From Oscillospiraceae bacterium (lineage in GTDB: Bacteria > Bacillota > Clostridia > Oscillospirales > Acutalibacteraceae): a DNA stretch of 64,000 bases. The DNA lies in NCBI GenBank assembly GCA_015066225.1, contig SVOT01000001.1:1-64000 (forward strand). Direction: 5' to 3'. The notes under the pieces are model-generated. The model was not told the DNA's origin. It searched no databases and worked only from the letters and a program-made list of their open reading frames with translations. The position numbers and the translations under genes are program-made. Positions 35,714 to 44,517 of the stretch are shown piece by piece (position 1 is the first letter of the stretch; each line of letters starts with the position of its first letter).

Positions 35714-35741
35714 ACCCCGACAGTTTCTGTCGGGGTGTTTT
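35714..35741 (+). terminator. terminator after prmA
   Basis: ACCCCGACAG-TTT-CTGTCGGGGT perfect stem, then GTTTTGTT. Confidence 0.9.
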
Positions 35742-35768
35742 GTTGCGTTATGGTATTTTGGGGGATAT

Positions 35769-35830
35769 GCGGGACGGTCTTGACCATCCCGCTTTTTAAA
35801 TTGCAAGTTGAGAGTGGCAAGTGGCAAGTT
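35769..35830. repeat. hairpin plus 38-bp direct repeat, copy 1
   Basis: A hairpin GCGGGACGGTC-TT-GACCATCCCGC (35769-35792, one mismatch) is followed by a 38-bp segment (35793-35830) beginning TTTTTAAATTGCAAGTTGAG. The segment returns with 37 of 38 bases identical and in the same orientation at 36958-36995, where it also follows a hairpin. Confidence 0.9.
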
Positions 35831-35874
35831 TCGGGTGCTGCGCACGGCATTTTATTAATGTGTTGCGGCATTGC

Positions 35875-36024
35875 GAAGCTTATCATCCCTGTGCACGCAA
35901 GTGCATAGGGAGGGGGACACCGCCGTAGTGTAACGCAGGCGGGGTGGTGGGTCGCCCCCTTGCGGACACTCTTCGCTGATGAAACGAATAACGTAGGGGA
36001 CGGTCTTGACCGTCCCGCTTTTAT
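35875..36024. repeat. left arm of composite inverted repeat
   Basis: The outer 50 bp (35875-35924) are the reverse complement of 37273-37322 with one mismatch. A second block (35941-36018) is the reverse complement of about 37087-37161 with a few mismatches; it ends in the hairpin GGGACGGTC-TT-GACCGTCCC (35997-36016). Between the blocks the arms differ in length. No ORF here is real; the open frames are repeat artefacts. Confidence 0.9.
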
Positions 36025-36281
36025 GTTTTGCACAATTCTCGGTGTATGCATTTATGCAACCATACAAATCTGTAAAAAATTGTAGTAATATTGAAATTTT
36101 TTTCATATATGGGTGAAGGGTTAAAAATATATCGGGTGAATTTTTTGAAAAATTCACCCACCTAGGGGATCTTAAAACGACAGGGGGGTGATTGCCTTTT
36201 TTACGCTAGGTTGAAGAAAATGAAATTTAGTGTTATATTAGTTACAAGAAACCAATCGGGGGCAGTTTTGAATAAAAATCG
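36025..36281. other. unique AT-rich spacer with one perfect hairpin
   Basis: No gene is seen. A perfect 12-bp hairpin, GGGTGAATTTTT with its complement around a 2-base loop, lies at 36134-36159. Confidence 0.6.
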
Positions 36282-36306
36282 CAATCACAGAACCGTCCCC
36301 TGATTG
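36282..36306. repeat. inner inverted repeat, left
   Basis: 25 bp containing ACAGAACCGTCCCCTGATTG. It is the reverse complement of 36875-36899 with one mismatch. Motifs with the core GGGACGGTTCT are often seen around REP-associated tyrosine transposase (RAYT) genes in gut Firmicutes, as far as I recall; no transposase is present here. Confidence 0.85.
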
Positions 36307-36342
36307 TTTTGGCAATTATGATGTTTCTGAGGTGTGGTAAAT

Positions 36343-36870
36343 ATGAAGATGTCTTTTAAAACAAAACTAATAGTAGTTGTGAATGTAATTTTATTATTGG
36401 CTTCTATAAGCATTTTTGCAATAACTTCTGTTAATCTTGCATCTTTTGAGAAAAACGCCCACGAAGAAAACATACAGTATGCTTTGGACGTTGAGTATCA
36501 GAAAGAAATAAGCGAGGCAAGAAGTAATTTTGAAATCAGTCAAATTAATCTGAAATATGCGAAAAAGTGGTCTGGTAAAGCCGAGCATTATTATCAACAG
36601 ATAATCGACTACTATGAAACAACCACATTTCATGCAGATTCACAAGAAATGATAGAGAAAACCAAAGAAGCAAAAGTTCAATGGGAAAAAAACTATGCTT
36701 CTGAAAAAAGCTATTATGAAAGTTTTATGCTTTCAGTCTATACTTCCGGTAGCATAGTTCCTATAAAATTATCTGAATTTGAGTACACCTCCTATCGTGC
36801 GTGTGCGTTGGAGTTGTCGGATATGTGCCGAGAGTTGCATATACCGGACCTATCAGACACTTCGGACTAA
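36343..36870 (+). CDS. small membrane-anchored protein inside nested inverted repeats
   Basis: 175 residues. An N-terminal transmembrane helix (about 5-30, KLIVVVNVILLLASISIFAI) is followed by an extracellular helical domain rich in Lys, Glu and Tyr (about 35-150) that may form a coiled coil, and an end with ALELSDMCRELHIPDLSDTSD. I recognise no family. The start ATG 36343 has TGAGGTG 9 bases upstream. The whole gene lies between two 25-bp inverted repeats and inside a second, larger inverted repeat, so it looks like cargo of a mobile or recombining unit. Codon use is somewhat more AT-rich than its neighbours. Confidence 0.75.
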   Translation: MKMSFKTKLIVVVNVILLLASISIFAITSVNLASFEKNAHEENIQYALDVEYQKEISEARSNFEISQINLKYAKKWSGKAEHYYQQIIDYYETTTFHADSQEMIEKTKEAKVQWEKNYASEKSYYESFMLSVYTSGSIVPIKLSEFEYTSYRACALELSDMCRELHIPDLSDTSD

Positions 36871-36874
36871 GGAC

Positions 36875-36899
36875 CAATCATGGGACGGTTCTGTGATTG
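36875..36899. repeat. inner inverted repeat, right
   Basis: Reverse complement of 36282-36306 with 24 of 25 bases matching, 4 bases after the stop codon of the enclosed gene. Confidence 0.85.
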
Positions 36900-36931
36900 A
36901 CCCGGATTAACTACAATTTAATATTTCAAAG

Positions 36932-36995
36932 GGCGGTTTGGTTAATTCCAAGCCGTCTTTTTAAGTTGCAAGTTGAGAGTGGCAAGTGGCAAGTT
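36932..36995. repeat. hairpin plus 38-bp direct repeat, copy 2
   Basis: A G-U-containing hairpin (36932-36957) ends in a T-run and is followed by the second copy (36958-36995) of the 38-bp repeat found at 35793-35830. Confidence 0.85.
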
Positions 36996-37048
36996 AATGG
37001 GCACTTCGTGCCGATTGTAATAATTTGTTGTTGGGATAGATAATGTAG

Positions 37049-37322
37049 GGGCAGGTCTTGACCTGCCCGTTTTGGTACTCGGTTTGCGGGACGGTCAAGA
37101 CCGTCCCCTACATTGTTCGTTTCATCAGCGAAGAGTGTCCGCAAGGGGGCGACCCACCACCTCGTCAGCACGAAGTTTCGCTTATCATTTTTTCGCTACG
37201 CAAAAAAATTCAACGCTACACTGTGCTTCCTCTCCCCCTAAAAAGCTACGCTTTTTGGGGACCCCGAAATAAGGCGGTGTCCCCCTCCCTATGCACTTGC
37301 GTGCACAGGGATGATAGGCTTC
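37049..37322. repeat. right arm of composite inverted repeat
   Basis: Starts with the hairpins GGGCAGGTC-TT-GACCTGCCC (37049-37068) and GGGACGGTC-AA-GACCGTCCC (37088-37107), then carries the reverse complement of the left arm, ending with the 50-bp outer block at 37273-37322. It has about 100 extra bases between the two blocks, themselves containing short palindromes such as AAAAAGC-TAC-GCTTTTT. No real gene is in this stretch. Confidence 0.88.
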
Positions 37323-37393
37323 ACATCTTTTTTATCCTCTCATCCGTTCTAAAACTACTGAATTTTCATAAAAATGCCATAAGGAGTGATATT

Positions 37394-38605
37394 ATGCGAA
37401 AAATACTTTGTGGAATTTTATGCGTGCTGCTGATGTTCGGAACAACCCTTTCGGCACAGGCAAAACGAGTTGTCAAAGAAGACGAAACCGTTGAGGTCAG
37501 TTTAACTCAGACAAAGGTCCGGAACAAAGCAAATTTGCCCGTTGAAATTAAAGCACAGTCAGCGGTTTTGATGGATGCTTCTACAGGAAAAATTCTTATG
37601 GAATTCAATGCTGACGAAAAGCTTTATCCGGCATCTGTAACAAAGGTTATGACAATGCTTCTTGTTTGTGAGGCACTCGACAGCAAAAAAATAGCATTGA
37701 CCGATGAGGTGACTTGTTCGGAGAATGCCGCATCAAAGGGTGGGTCACAAATCTGGCTCGAGCCGGGCGAAGCAATGAGTGTAGATGAGCTTTTGCGCGC
37801 AACGGCTATCGGTAGCGCAAACGACGCCGCTACGCTTCTGGGTGAATACGTCAGCGGAAGCGAAGAAGCCTTTATTTCACTTATGAACAAAAGAGCTGTT
37901 GAGCTTGGCATGAAAAACACCAATTTTGAAAACGCAACCGGTCTTGACGACACAACCGAAACACACCTGACAACGGCAAGAGATATTGGGATTATGTCGT
38001 GCGAGCTTTTGAAGCATGAGCTTGTTAAAAACTACACAACCGTGTGGATGGATTCCTTGCGAAACGGCGAAACAGAGCTTGTTAACACTAATAAGCTCGT
38101 AAGGTTTTATAACGGCACAACAGGACTCAAAACAGGAACAACCGCTAAGGCGGGTTGTTGCATTTCTGCCTCTGCAAAGCGTGACGGGCTTGAGCTTGTA
38201 GCCGTTGTTATGGGTAGCAAAACAAGCAACGACAGGTTTGAAACAGCCAAAGCGATGCTCAACTGGGGTTTTTCAAATTACACCGGCGTAACACCCGAGA
38301 TAAAGCTTGGCGATGCAAAGGAAATAAAGGTTAAAGGCGGCAAAATGCCCACCGTCAAAACCGAAACCGATAAGATTTTGCCATTGCTTTTAAAAAAAGG
38401 CGAGGAGAGCACTCTTGAGGTAAAAATTGTTGCAAAAGATAGTGTGGAGGCACCCGTTAAAAAGGGTGAAGTGCTGGGCTCGGTTAAGATATATTCCGAG
38501 GAAAAAATTCTCGGCTCTTATAATATTAAAGCCGCCGAAAATGTTGAAAAACTCAGCCTTTTTGATTGCTTCAAAAAAGTCCTCTGTTTTTTATGCAATG
38601 GTTGA
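37394..38605 (+). CDS. D-alanyl-D-alanine carboxypeptidase (DacA/DacF-like, PBP5 family)
   Basis: 403 residues. Signal peptide (about 1-23, ending SAQA). Peptidase S11 domain with SxxK at Ser81-Lys84 (YPASVTK), SAND (SxN) and LKTGTT. A C-terminal PBP5-type beta domain follows (GDAKEIKVKGG onwards). It trims the terminal D-Ala of peptidoglycan stem peptides outside the membrane. The start ATG 37394 has AAGGAG 7 bases upstream; the reading frame runs far upstream through the inverted repeat but that part is not coding. Its stop overlaps the thrC -35 box. Confidence 0.95.
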   Translation: MRKILCGILCVLLMFGTTLSAQAKRVVKEDETVEVSLTQTKVRNKANLPVEIKAQSAVLMDASTGKILMEFNADEKLYPASVTKVMTMLLVCEALDSKKIALTDEVTCSENAASKGGSQIWLEPGEAMSVDELLRATAIGSANDAATLLGEYVSGSEEAFISLMNKRAVELGMKNTNFENATGLDDTTETHLTTARDIGIMSCELLKHELVKNYTTVWMDSLRNGETELVNTNKLVRFYNGTTGLKTGTTAKAGCCISASAKRDGLELVAVVMGSKTSNDRFETAKAMLNWGFSNYTGVTPEIKLGDAKEIKVKGGKMPTVKTETDKILPLLLKKGEESTLEVKIVAKDSVEAPVKKGEVLGSVKIYSEEKILGSYNIKAAENVEKLSLFDCFKKVLCFLCNG

Positions 38606-38630
38606 CAATTATCGGAGCTTTTGGTAATAT
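38602..38630 (+). promoter_or_regulatory. promoter of thrC
   Basis: TTGACA (38602-38607), 17 bases, TAATAT (38625-38630); the -35 box overlaps the carboxypeptidase stop codon. Confidence 0.85.
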
Positions 38631-38678
38631 ATTAAAGATTATAATGCGATAATATGTATTTTTAAGGAAGTGTTAAAA

Positions 38679-40175
38679 ATGTTCTATACATCTACACGTG
38701 ACAACAGCGTCAGAGTAACTGCTTCAAAGGCTATTACAGACGGTATTTCTCCTGATGGCGGTCTTTATATACCCGTTGAAATTCCTGCCCTTTCTGCAGA
38801 CGAATTGAAGGCGCTTTGCGATGCGGATTATAAAGAGCGTGCAAAGAAGGTTCTCGGTCTTTATCTCACAGACTTCTCAAAGGATGAACTCGATTATTGC
38901 GTAGAGGGTGCATACAAAGAGGGGAAATTTTCTTCCGAAAAGGTTGCCCCCGTTGTCAAGCTTCACGATAACGTAAGCATTCTTGAGCTTTTCAAGGGCC
39001 CCACTTGCGCATTCAAGGATATGGCACTTCAGATTTTGCCCTATCTTCTCACAGTTTCTGCAAAGAAAAATCTTAAAGATAAAGAAATTGTTATTCTCGT
39101 TGCAACCTCCGGCGACACGGGTAAAGCCGCTCTTGAGGGCTTCAAGGATGTTGACGGCACAAGGATTCTTGTTTTCTACCCCGTTGACGGTGTAAGCCCA
39201 ATGCAGAAGCTTCAGATGACAACTCAGGAGGGTAACAACGTTGGCGTTTGTGCAATAAAGGGCAATTTTGACGATGCTCAGACAGGAGTTAAATCCATTT
39301 TCACAAACAAAGAAATCCTCAAAAGATTTGAAGAAAACAATCTTGTTTTCTCTTCTGCAAACTCAATCAACTGGGGCAGACTTGCTCCGCAGATTGTTTA
39401 TTATATTTCAGCTTATTGCGATATGGTGAACAACGGCTCCGTAAAATTCGGCGAAAAAATCAACATCGTTGTTCCCACAGGTAACTTCGGCAACATCCTT
39501 GCGGCATATTTCGCAAAGGAAATGGGTTTGCCTGTTAACAAGCTTATCTGCGCTTCAAACGCTAACAGAGTTCTTACAGATTTCATTCAGAGTGGAACTT
39601 ACAACAGAAATCGTGATTTCTACACAACTGTTTCACCGTCAATGGACATTCTCATTTCAAGTAACCTTGAAAGACTTCTCTATATTCTTTGCGGCAGAGA
39701 TGCCGACGTTATTAACGATTGGTTCTCACAGTTGGGTGATAAAGGCGTTTACACCGTCAGCGATGACGTGAACGCAAAAATCAAGGAGCTTTTTGTTGCG
39801 GGCTGCTGTGATGATGCGCTCACAAAAGAAACAATTAACGAAACCTACAACGATTACGATTACCTTGCAGACACACATACTGCAGTTGCAATCAACGTCT
39901 GCAACAAATATATCGAAGAAACAGGGGATATGACACCTGTTGTTATCGCCTCAACAGCTTCACCCTTCAAATTCTCGAAGGCTGTTCTCGGTGCGGTTGA
40001 AACCGATGCTAAGGATTATGATGATGAATTCAGCACAGTTGCAGCACTCGAAGAGTTGTCCTCCCTCAAAGCACCTGAGCAGCTTTCAGCTCTCAAGGGC
40101 AAGGAAGTTCGTTTTGACAAGGTTGCTTCAAAAGAGGATATGGCTAAGGTCGTTTTCGATATGCTCGGTATCTGA
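38679..40175 (+). CDS. thrC: threonine synthase
   Basis: 498 residues. PLP-lysine motif KGPTCAFKDMALQ, ATSGDTGKAALEGF, and the glycine-rich PLP-phosphate loop VPTGNFGNILAAYFAK, all typical of threonine synthase of the long (yeast/E. coli) type. It converts O-phosphohomoserine to threonine. The start is ATG 38679 with AAGGAAG 8 bases upstream. The phosphoesterase gene follows after 19 bases. Confidence 0.95.
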   Translation: MFYTSTRDNSVRVTASKAITDGISPDGGLYIPVEIPALSADELKALCDADYKERAKKVLGLYLTDFSKDELDYCVEGAYKEGKFSSEKVAPVVKLHDNVSILELFKGPTCAFKDMALQILPYLLTVSAKKNLKDKEIVILVATSGDTGKAALEGFKDVDGTRILVFYPVDGVSPMQKLQMTTQEGNNVGVCAIKGNFDDAQTGVKSIFTNKEILKRFEENNLVFSSANSINWGRLAPQIVYYISAYCDMVNNGSVKFGEKINIVVPTGNFGNILAAYFAKEMGLPVNKLICASNANRVLTDFIQSGTYNRNRDFYTTVSPSMDILISSNLERLLYILCGRDADVINDWFSQLGDKGVYTVSDDVNAKIKELFVAGCCDDALTKETINETYNDYDYLADTHTAVAINVCNKYIEETGDMTPVVIASTASPFKFSKAVLGAVETDAKDYDDEFSTVAALEELSSLKAPEQLSALKGKEVRFDKVASKEDMAKVVFDMLGI

Positions 40176-40194
40176 TTGCTGAAAGGCGGATTTA

Positions 40195-40890
40195 ATGGCT
40201 TTATTTGTAATTGGTGACACACATCTTTCGCTTTCCTGCGACAAGCCTATGGATATTTTCAAGGGCTGGGCGGATTACGTTGAGCGAATTGAAACCAACT
40301 GGAACAAAATCGTCGGCGAAAACGACAGCGTCGTTATCCCCGGCGACATATCCTGGGCGATGAGCCTGCAGGAGGCTGTCAAGGATTTTGAATTCCTTAA
40401 TAATCTGAACGGCACAAAGTATATTCTCAAGGGCAACCACGATTATTGGTGGAATACTGCCTCTAAAATGAATAAATTTTTTGAAGAAAATAATTTTGAT
40501 TCAATTAAAATTATTCACAACAACGCTTTCTCGGTAGAGGGTTTTGCCCTTGCAGGCTCCAGAGGATGGTTTTATGACGACACAGCCGATGCCGACAAAA
40601 AGGTGATTCTCAGAGAAGCGGGCAGGCTGAGAGCTTCTTTAAAGGAAGCGGAAAGGCTTGGCGGCGAAATAATTGCGTTTCTTCATTACCCGCCGCTTAG
40701 TGAAACCCAGAAATGTGATGAGATTTTAGACGTGCTTGGCGAGTTTTCTGTTAAAAGGTGCTTCTTCGGTCATCTTCACGGCTTTGTTTCTCCGGCGAAT
40801 GCACAAATCGATTATAACGGAACAAAATTCAGCCTTGTTTCTGCCGATTATCTTAAATTTGTTCCCCGTTTGATTACATCGGATATGTAA
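40195..40890 (+). CDS. metallophosphoesterase
   Basis: 231 residues. Calcineurin-type motifs in order: GDTHLS (7-12), GDISWAMS, KGNHDYWW, FLHYPP and FGHLHG. This is a dimetal phosphohydrolase of the YmdB-unrelated, short cytosolic type with unknown substrate. It is probably co-transcribed with thrC. Confidence 0.92.
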   Translation: MALFVIGDTHLSLSCDKPMDIFKGWADYVERIETNWNKIVGENDSVVIPGDISWAMSLQEAVKDFEFLNNLNGTKYILKGNHDYWWNTASKMNKFFEENNFDSIKIIHNNAFSVEGFALAGSRGWFYDDTADADKKVILREAGRLRASLKEAERLGGEIIAFLHYPPLSETQKCDEILDVLGEFSVKRCFFGHLHGFVSPANAQIDYNGTKFSLVSADYLKFVPRLITSDM

Positions 40891-40961
40891 AATCCAATAA
40901 ATTGGGCATTAAATTACCTTTTTGTTGGAAAAATATTGAAAAAACAGTAGAAATTTGCAAA

Positions 40962-40990
40962 TTGTTATGATATAATTTTGCAGTTATAAT
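40962..40990 (+). promoter_or_regulatory. promoter of the tig operon
   Basis: TTGTTA (40962-40967), 17 bases, TATAAT (40985-40990). Confidence 0.65.
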
Positions 40991-41021
40991 ATGTTCGCAA
41001 AATGAAAGGATGTTATTCAAA

Positions 41022-42482
41022 ATGAGTTTAAAATCTTGCGAAAAAGTTGAAACAAACGTATATGCTCTTGAAATTGCTTTAGAGGGCGACGCTTTCAAGG
41101 CGGCAGTTACAAAAGCATACAACAAAAACAAGGGTAAATACAACGTTCCCGGTTTCCGCAAAGGTAAGGCTCCCAAACAGTTTATTGAGAGAAACTACGG
41201 CAAAGAAGTTTTCTGGTATGATGCAATTGACGCTGAATACCCCGCACTCTTCGAAGCAGCAGTTAAAGAAGCAGGTGTTGAGCCTGTTGCAGCTCCTTTT
41301 GAGGATTCTATCGAATCAATCGATGAAAACGGCTTTGTAATCAAATGCAAAATCGTTGTTAAGCCCGAGGTTGAGCTTAAAGCATACAAAGGCATCAAGG
41401 CTGAAAAAGAAAAGGTTACAGTTAAGAAAACCGAAATCAAAGAAGAGGTTGAGAAAAATCTTCAGCAGAACGCTCAGCTCGTTACTGTTGAAGGCAAAGC
41501 CGCTAAGAAGGGCGACATTGCAACAATCGATTTTGAAGGTTTTGTTGACGGCGTTGCTTTCGAAGGCGGCAAAGGCGAAGGCTACGACCTTGAACTCGGC
41601 TCAGGCAACTTCATTCCCGGCTTTGAAGAGCAGGTTATCGGCCACAAGGCTGATGAGGAATTCGACATAACTGTTACATTCCCCGAAGAATACGGTGCAG
41701 AAGACCTTGCAGGTAAAGAAGCAGTGTTCAAAATCAAGCTCCACAAAATCACAAAGAAGGAGCTCCCCAAATACGATGATGAATTTGTTAAAGATGTCAG
41801 CGAATTTGACACAGTAGCAGATTATGAAAAGCATCTCGAAGAAGAAATCAAAGCTCGCAAGGAAGCTGCTGCAAACCGCGCATTCGAAAGCGCAGTTTTA
41901 GATGCACTTGTTGATAACGTTGTTGCTGAAATTCCCGATGTTATGATCGAAAAAGAGGTTGACAACCAGCTTAACGAGTTCAACTACAGACTTTCTGCAC
42001 AGGGTCTTGACATCAACACATATGCTCAGTATCTCGGAATGGATATCAACGCACTTCGCGAATCCTATAAGGCTGATGCTGAAAAGAGTGTTAAGCTTCG
42101 TCTTGCTCTTGAAAAAATCACAGAGCTTGAAAAAATCGAAATCAGCGATGAAGACGTTGAAACAGAAATCAAGACATATTCCGATATGTACAATATGCCT
42201 GTTGAACAGGTTAAAAAGTACGTTTCTGCTGAAGATATCAAGGCTGACCTTGCTTGCAGAAAAGCAATGGATCTTGTAAAAGAAACTGCAGTTGCAGGTG
42301 CAAAGAAAAAGGCTGCTCCCAAGGCAGACGATGCTGCTGAAGAAAAACCCGCAGCAAAGAAAACAACAAAGAAAAAAGCAGATGCTGAAGATGCATCCGC
42401 TGAAAAGAAAACAACTGCAAAGAAACCTGCAGCTAAAAAAGCTCCTGCAAAGAAAAAAGCAGACGCTGAAAAGGCTGAATGA
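41022..42482 (+). CDS. tig: trigger factor
   Basis: 486 residues. Ribosome-binding N-terminal domain with the signature NVPGFRKGKAPKQFIER (around 45-60), an FKBP-type peptidyl-prolyl isomerase domain (GDIATIDFEGFVDGVAFEGG) and a helical C-terminal chaperone domain. The last about 60 residues are a low-complexity Lys/Ala/Glu tail (KKTTKKKADAE, KKPAAKKAPAKKKADAEKAE) not present in standard trigger factor; similar tails occur on some clostridial homologues. It chaperones nascent chains at the ribosome exit. ATG 41022 with AAAGGA upstream is preferred to ATG 41010. A GC-rich hairpin follows at 42495-42523. Confidence 0.95.
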   Translation: MSLKSCEKVETNVYALEIALEGDAFKAAVTKAYNKNKGKYNVPGFRKGKAPKQFIERNYGKEVFWYDAIDAEYPALFEAAVKEAGVEPVAAPFEDSIESIDENGFVIKCKIVVKPEVELKAYKGIKAEKEKVTVKKTEIKEEVEKNLQQNAQLVTVEGKAAKKGDIATIDFEGFVDGVAFEGGKGEGYDLELGSGNFIPGFEEQVIGHKADEEFDITVTFPEEYGAEDLAGKEAVFKIKLHKITKKELPKYDDEFVKDVSEFDTVADYEKHLEEEIKARKEAAANRAFESAVLDALVDNVVAEIPDVMIEKEVDNQLNEFNYRLSAQGLDINTYAQYLGMDINALRESYKADAEKSVKLRLALEKITELEKIEISDEDVETEIKTYSDMYNMPVEQVKKYVSAEDIKADLACRKAMDLVKETAVAGAKKKAAPKADDAAEEKPAAKKTTKKKADAEDASAEKKTTAKKPAAKKAPAKKKADAEKAE

Positions 42483-42494
42483 TTTAAACTTAAA

Positions 42495-42523
42495 TGCCGC
42501 CACAGTCTTTTTACTGGGGCGGT
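42495..42523 (+). other. intergenic hairpin between tig and clpP
   Basis: GCCGCC pairs with GGCGG(T) and CAGT with ACTG around CTTTTT. There is no T-run after it, so it may be a weak terminator or a processing/stability element. Confidence 0.5.
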
Positions 42524-42602
42524 ATTGTGTATATTAAGATTATCGGTTTAAAATAAAAAAACCGTGCCAATAATACAAATATATTTTCAGGAGGTTGTAG
42601 CT

Positions 42603-43184
42603 ATGGCACTTGTACCCTATGTTATCCAGGAAACAAATCGAGGCGAGCGTTCTTATGACATTTTCTCTCGTCTTCTAAACGACAGAATCATCGTTCTCTC
42701 AGATGAAGTAAACGATGCAACAGCAAGCGTAATTGTTGCACAGATGCTTTATCTCGAAGGTCAGGACCCTGATAAGGATATCAGCTTTTATATCAACAGC
42801 CCCGGCGGAAGCGTGACAGCGGGTATGGCAATTTATGACACTATGCAATACATTAAATGCGACGTTTCAACAATTTGTATGGGTATGGCGGCATCAATGG
42901 GTGCTTTTCTTTTCTCAGCCGGCACAAAGGGCAAGCGTTACATCCTTCCCAATGCTGAGGTTATGATTCACCAGCCCTTGGGTGGCGCAAAGGGTCAGGC
43001 AACAGAAATCCTTATTGCCGCAGACCACATCAAGAGAACAAAAGAAAGACTCAATAGAATTCTTGCTGAGAATACAGGCAAATCCGTTGAAGAAATCACA
43101 CAGGACACTGAACGTGATAACTGGCTCACAGCAGAGGATGCAGTTGCATACGGTCTTGCTGATAAAATTATTGACAAGAGATAA
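42603..43184 (+). CDS. clpP: ATP-dependent Clp protease proteolytic subunit
   Basis: 193 residues, standard length. Catalytic triad Ser98 (GMAASMGAF), His123 (MIHQPLGG) and Asp172. The start ATG 42603 has AGGAGG 8 bases upstream; upstream in-frame codons are not used. It assembles with ClpX, encoded next, into a cytoplasmic protease. Confidence 0.97.
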   Translation: MALVPYVIQETNRGERSYDIFSRLLNDRIIVLSDEVNDATASVIVAQMLYLEGQDPDKDISFYINSPGGSVTAGMAIYDTMQYIKCDVSTICMGMAASMGAFLFSAGTKGKRYILPNAEVMIHQPLGGAKGQATEILIAADHIKRTKERLNRILAENTGKSVEEITQDTERDNWLTAEDAVAYGLADKIIDKR

Positions 43185-43207
43185 AAAAATATCGGAGGTG
43201 CTCAGAT

Positions 43208-44464
43208 TTGGCACATGACGAAAAAAATATATGTTGTTCTTTTTGCGGAAAGCCTCAGACTTCCGTGAAAAACCTTATTTCGGGTGCAAACGTTAACATT
43301 TGCGACAACTGTGTTTATCTTTGCCTTGATATTATTGAAGGCGTTGCCGAAAATGAAAATAAAATAAAAGAAAAAAAGAATGGCGCAAAGAAAAAGTTGC
43401 CCAAGCCCCAAGAGCTCAAAGCTGCTCTTGACGAATACGTAATCGGTCAGGATGAGGCAAAAAAGGTTCTCAGCGTTGCTGTTTATAACCACTATAAAAG
43501 GATTTATCTCAAGTCTTCTGATGATGTTGAAATAAATAAGAGCAACGTGCTTCTTTTGGGCCCCACAGGTGTGGGTAAAACCTTGCTTGCATCAACACTT
43601 GCAAAAATTCTCGATGTACCTTTTGCTATTGCGGATGCTACAACTCTTACAGAGGCGGGCTATGTTGGCGAAGACGTTGAAAATATTCTTCTCCGTCTTA
43701 TACAGGCGGCAGATTATGACGTCGAGAAAGCAGAAAAAGGTATTATTTACATCGACGAAATTGATAAAATTTCAAGAAAATCCGAAAACACCTCAATTAC
43801 CCGTGATGTCAGCGGTGAGGGCGTTCAGCAGGCTCTTCTCAAAATTATCGAGGGAACTGTTGCGAACGTTCCGCCTCAAGGCGGAAGAAAACATCCCCAA
43901 CAAGAGTTTATACAGATTGATACATCAAAAATCCTCTTTATCTGTGGTGGTGCTTTCTCAGGTCTTGAAAAGATTATTGAAGACAGACACGGCAAAAGTG
44001 GTATGGGCTTTGGCACTGAGGTTTATTCAAAGGTTCAGCTCAAAAATATGAACTGGTTTGCAAAAGCAATTCCTCAGGATTTAGTGAAATTCGGCATTAT
44101 ACCCGAGCTTGTGGGCAGAATCCCTGTTATCACATCTCTTGAAAACCTTGATGTTGATGCGCTTGTAAAGATTATTTCAGAGCCTAAAAACGCATTGCTC
44201 AAGCAATACAGAAGCCTTTTGAAGATGGATAAGGTTGAGCTTGAGTTTACCGAAGATGCTGTCAGACGTGTTGCGGAGCTGACTATAGAAAAGGATACAG
44301 GTGCCCGTGGTCTCAGGGGTATTATGGAAGGGATTCTTCTTCCGATTATGTATTCTGTTCCGTCAGACGACACAATTGCGGCGGTTAAAATAACAGCCGA
44401 GGTTGTTGACGGCAAAGAGGAGCCTATTTACGTTAAAAAGACGGCTGAAACACAAACTGCATAA
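43208..44464 (+). CDS. clpX: ATP-dependent Clp protease ATP-binding subunit ClpX
   Basis: 418 residues. N-terminal C4 zinc finger (CSFCGK...CDNC), Walker [14 protein letters not shown], Walker [10 protein letters not shown], and the C-terminal sensor region [11 protein letters not shown]. It unfolds substrates for ClpP. The start is TTG 43208, with GGAGGTG 7 bases upstream and no nearby in-frame ATG. A hairpin at 44473-44494 separates it from lon. Confidence 0.97.
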   Translation: MAHDEKNICCSFCGKPQTSVKNLISGANVNICDNCVYLCLDIIEGVAENENKIKEKKNGAKKKLPKPQELKAALDEYVIGQDEAKKVLSVAVYNHYKRIYLKSSDDVEINKSNVLLLGPTGVGKTLLASTLAKILDVPFAIADATTLTEAGYVGEDVENILLRLIQAADYDVEKAEKGIIYIDEIDKISRKSENTSITRDVSGEGVQQALLKIIEGTVANVPPQGGRKHPQQEFIQIDTSKILFICGGAFSGLEKIIEDRHGKSGMGFGTEVYSKVQLKNMNWFAKAIPQDLVKFGIIPELVGRIPVITSLENLDVDALVKIISEPKNALLKQYRSLLKMDKVELEFTEDAVRRVAELTIEKDTGARGLRGIMEGILLPIMYSVPSDDTIAAVKITAEVVDGKEEPIYVKKTAETQTA

Positions 44465-44472
44465 TTAAAACA

Positions 44473-44494
44473 GGGGAGTCGGTTACGACTCCCC
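44473..44494 (+). other. intergenic hairpin between clpX and lon
   Basis: A perfect GGGGAGTCG-GTTA-CGACTCCCC stem without a T-run; a possible RNA processing or stabilising structure within the operon. Confidence 0.6.
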
Positions 44495-44517
44495 GAATGA
44501 TATTGTAAGGAATTAAT

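Noticed and set aside
35596-36160. Minus-strand open frames of 100-220 codons
   Set aside because: They are shadows of prmA and of the GC-rich repeat arm; repeated Pro/Arg-rich translation from both arms confirms a repeat artefact.
37058-37393. Long N-terminal extension of the D,D-carboxypeptidase
   Set aside because: It runs through the inverted-repeat arm; the signal peptide and AAGGAG at 37381 mark the real start at 37394.
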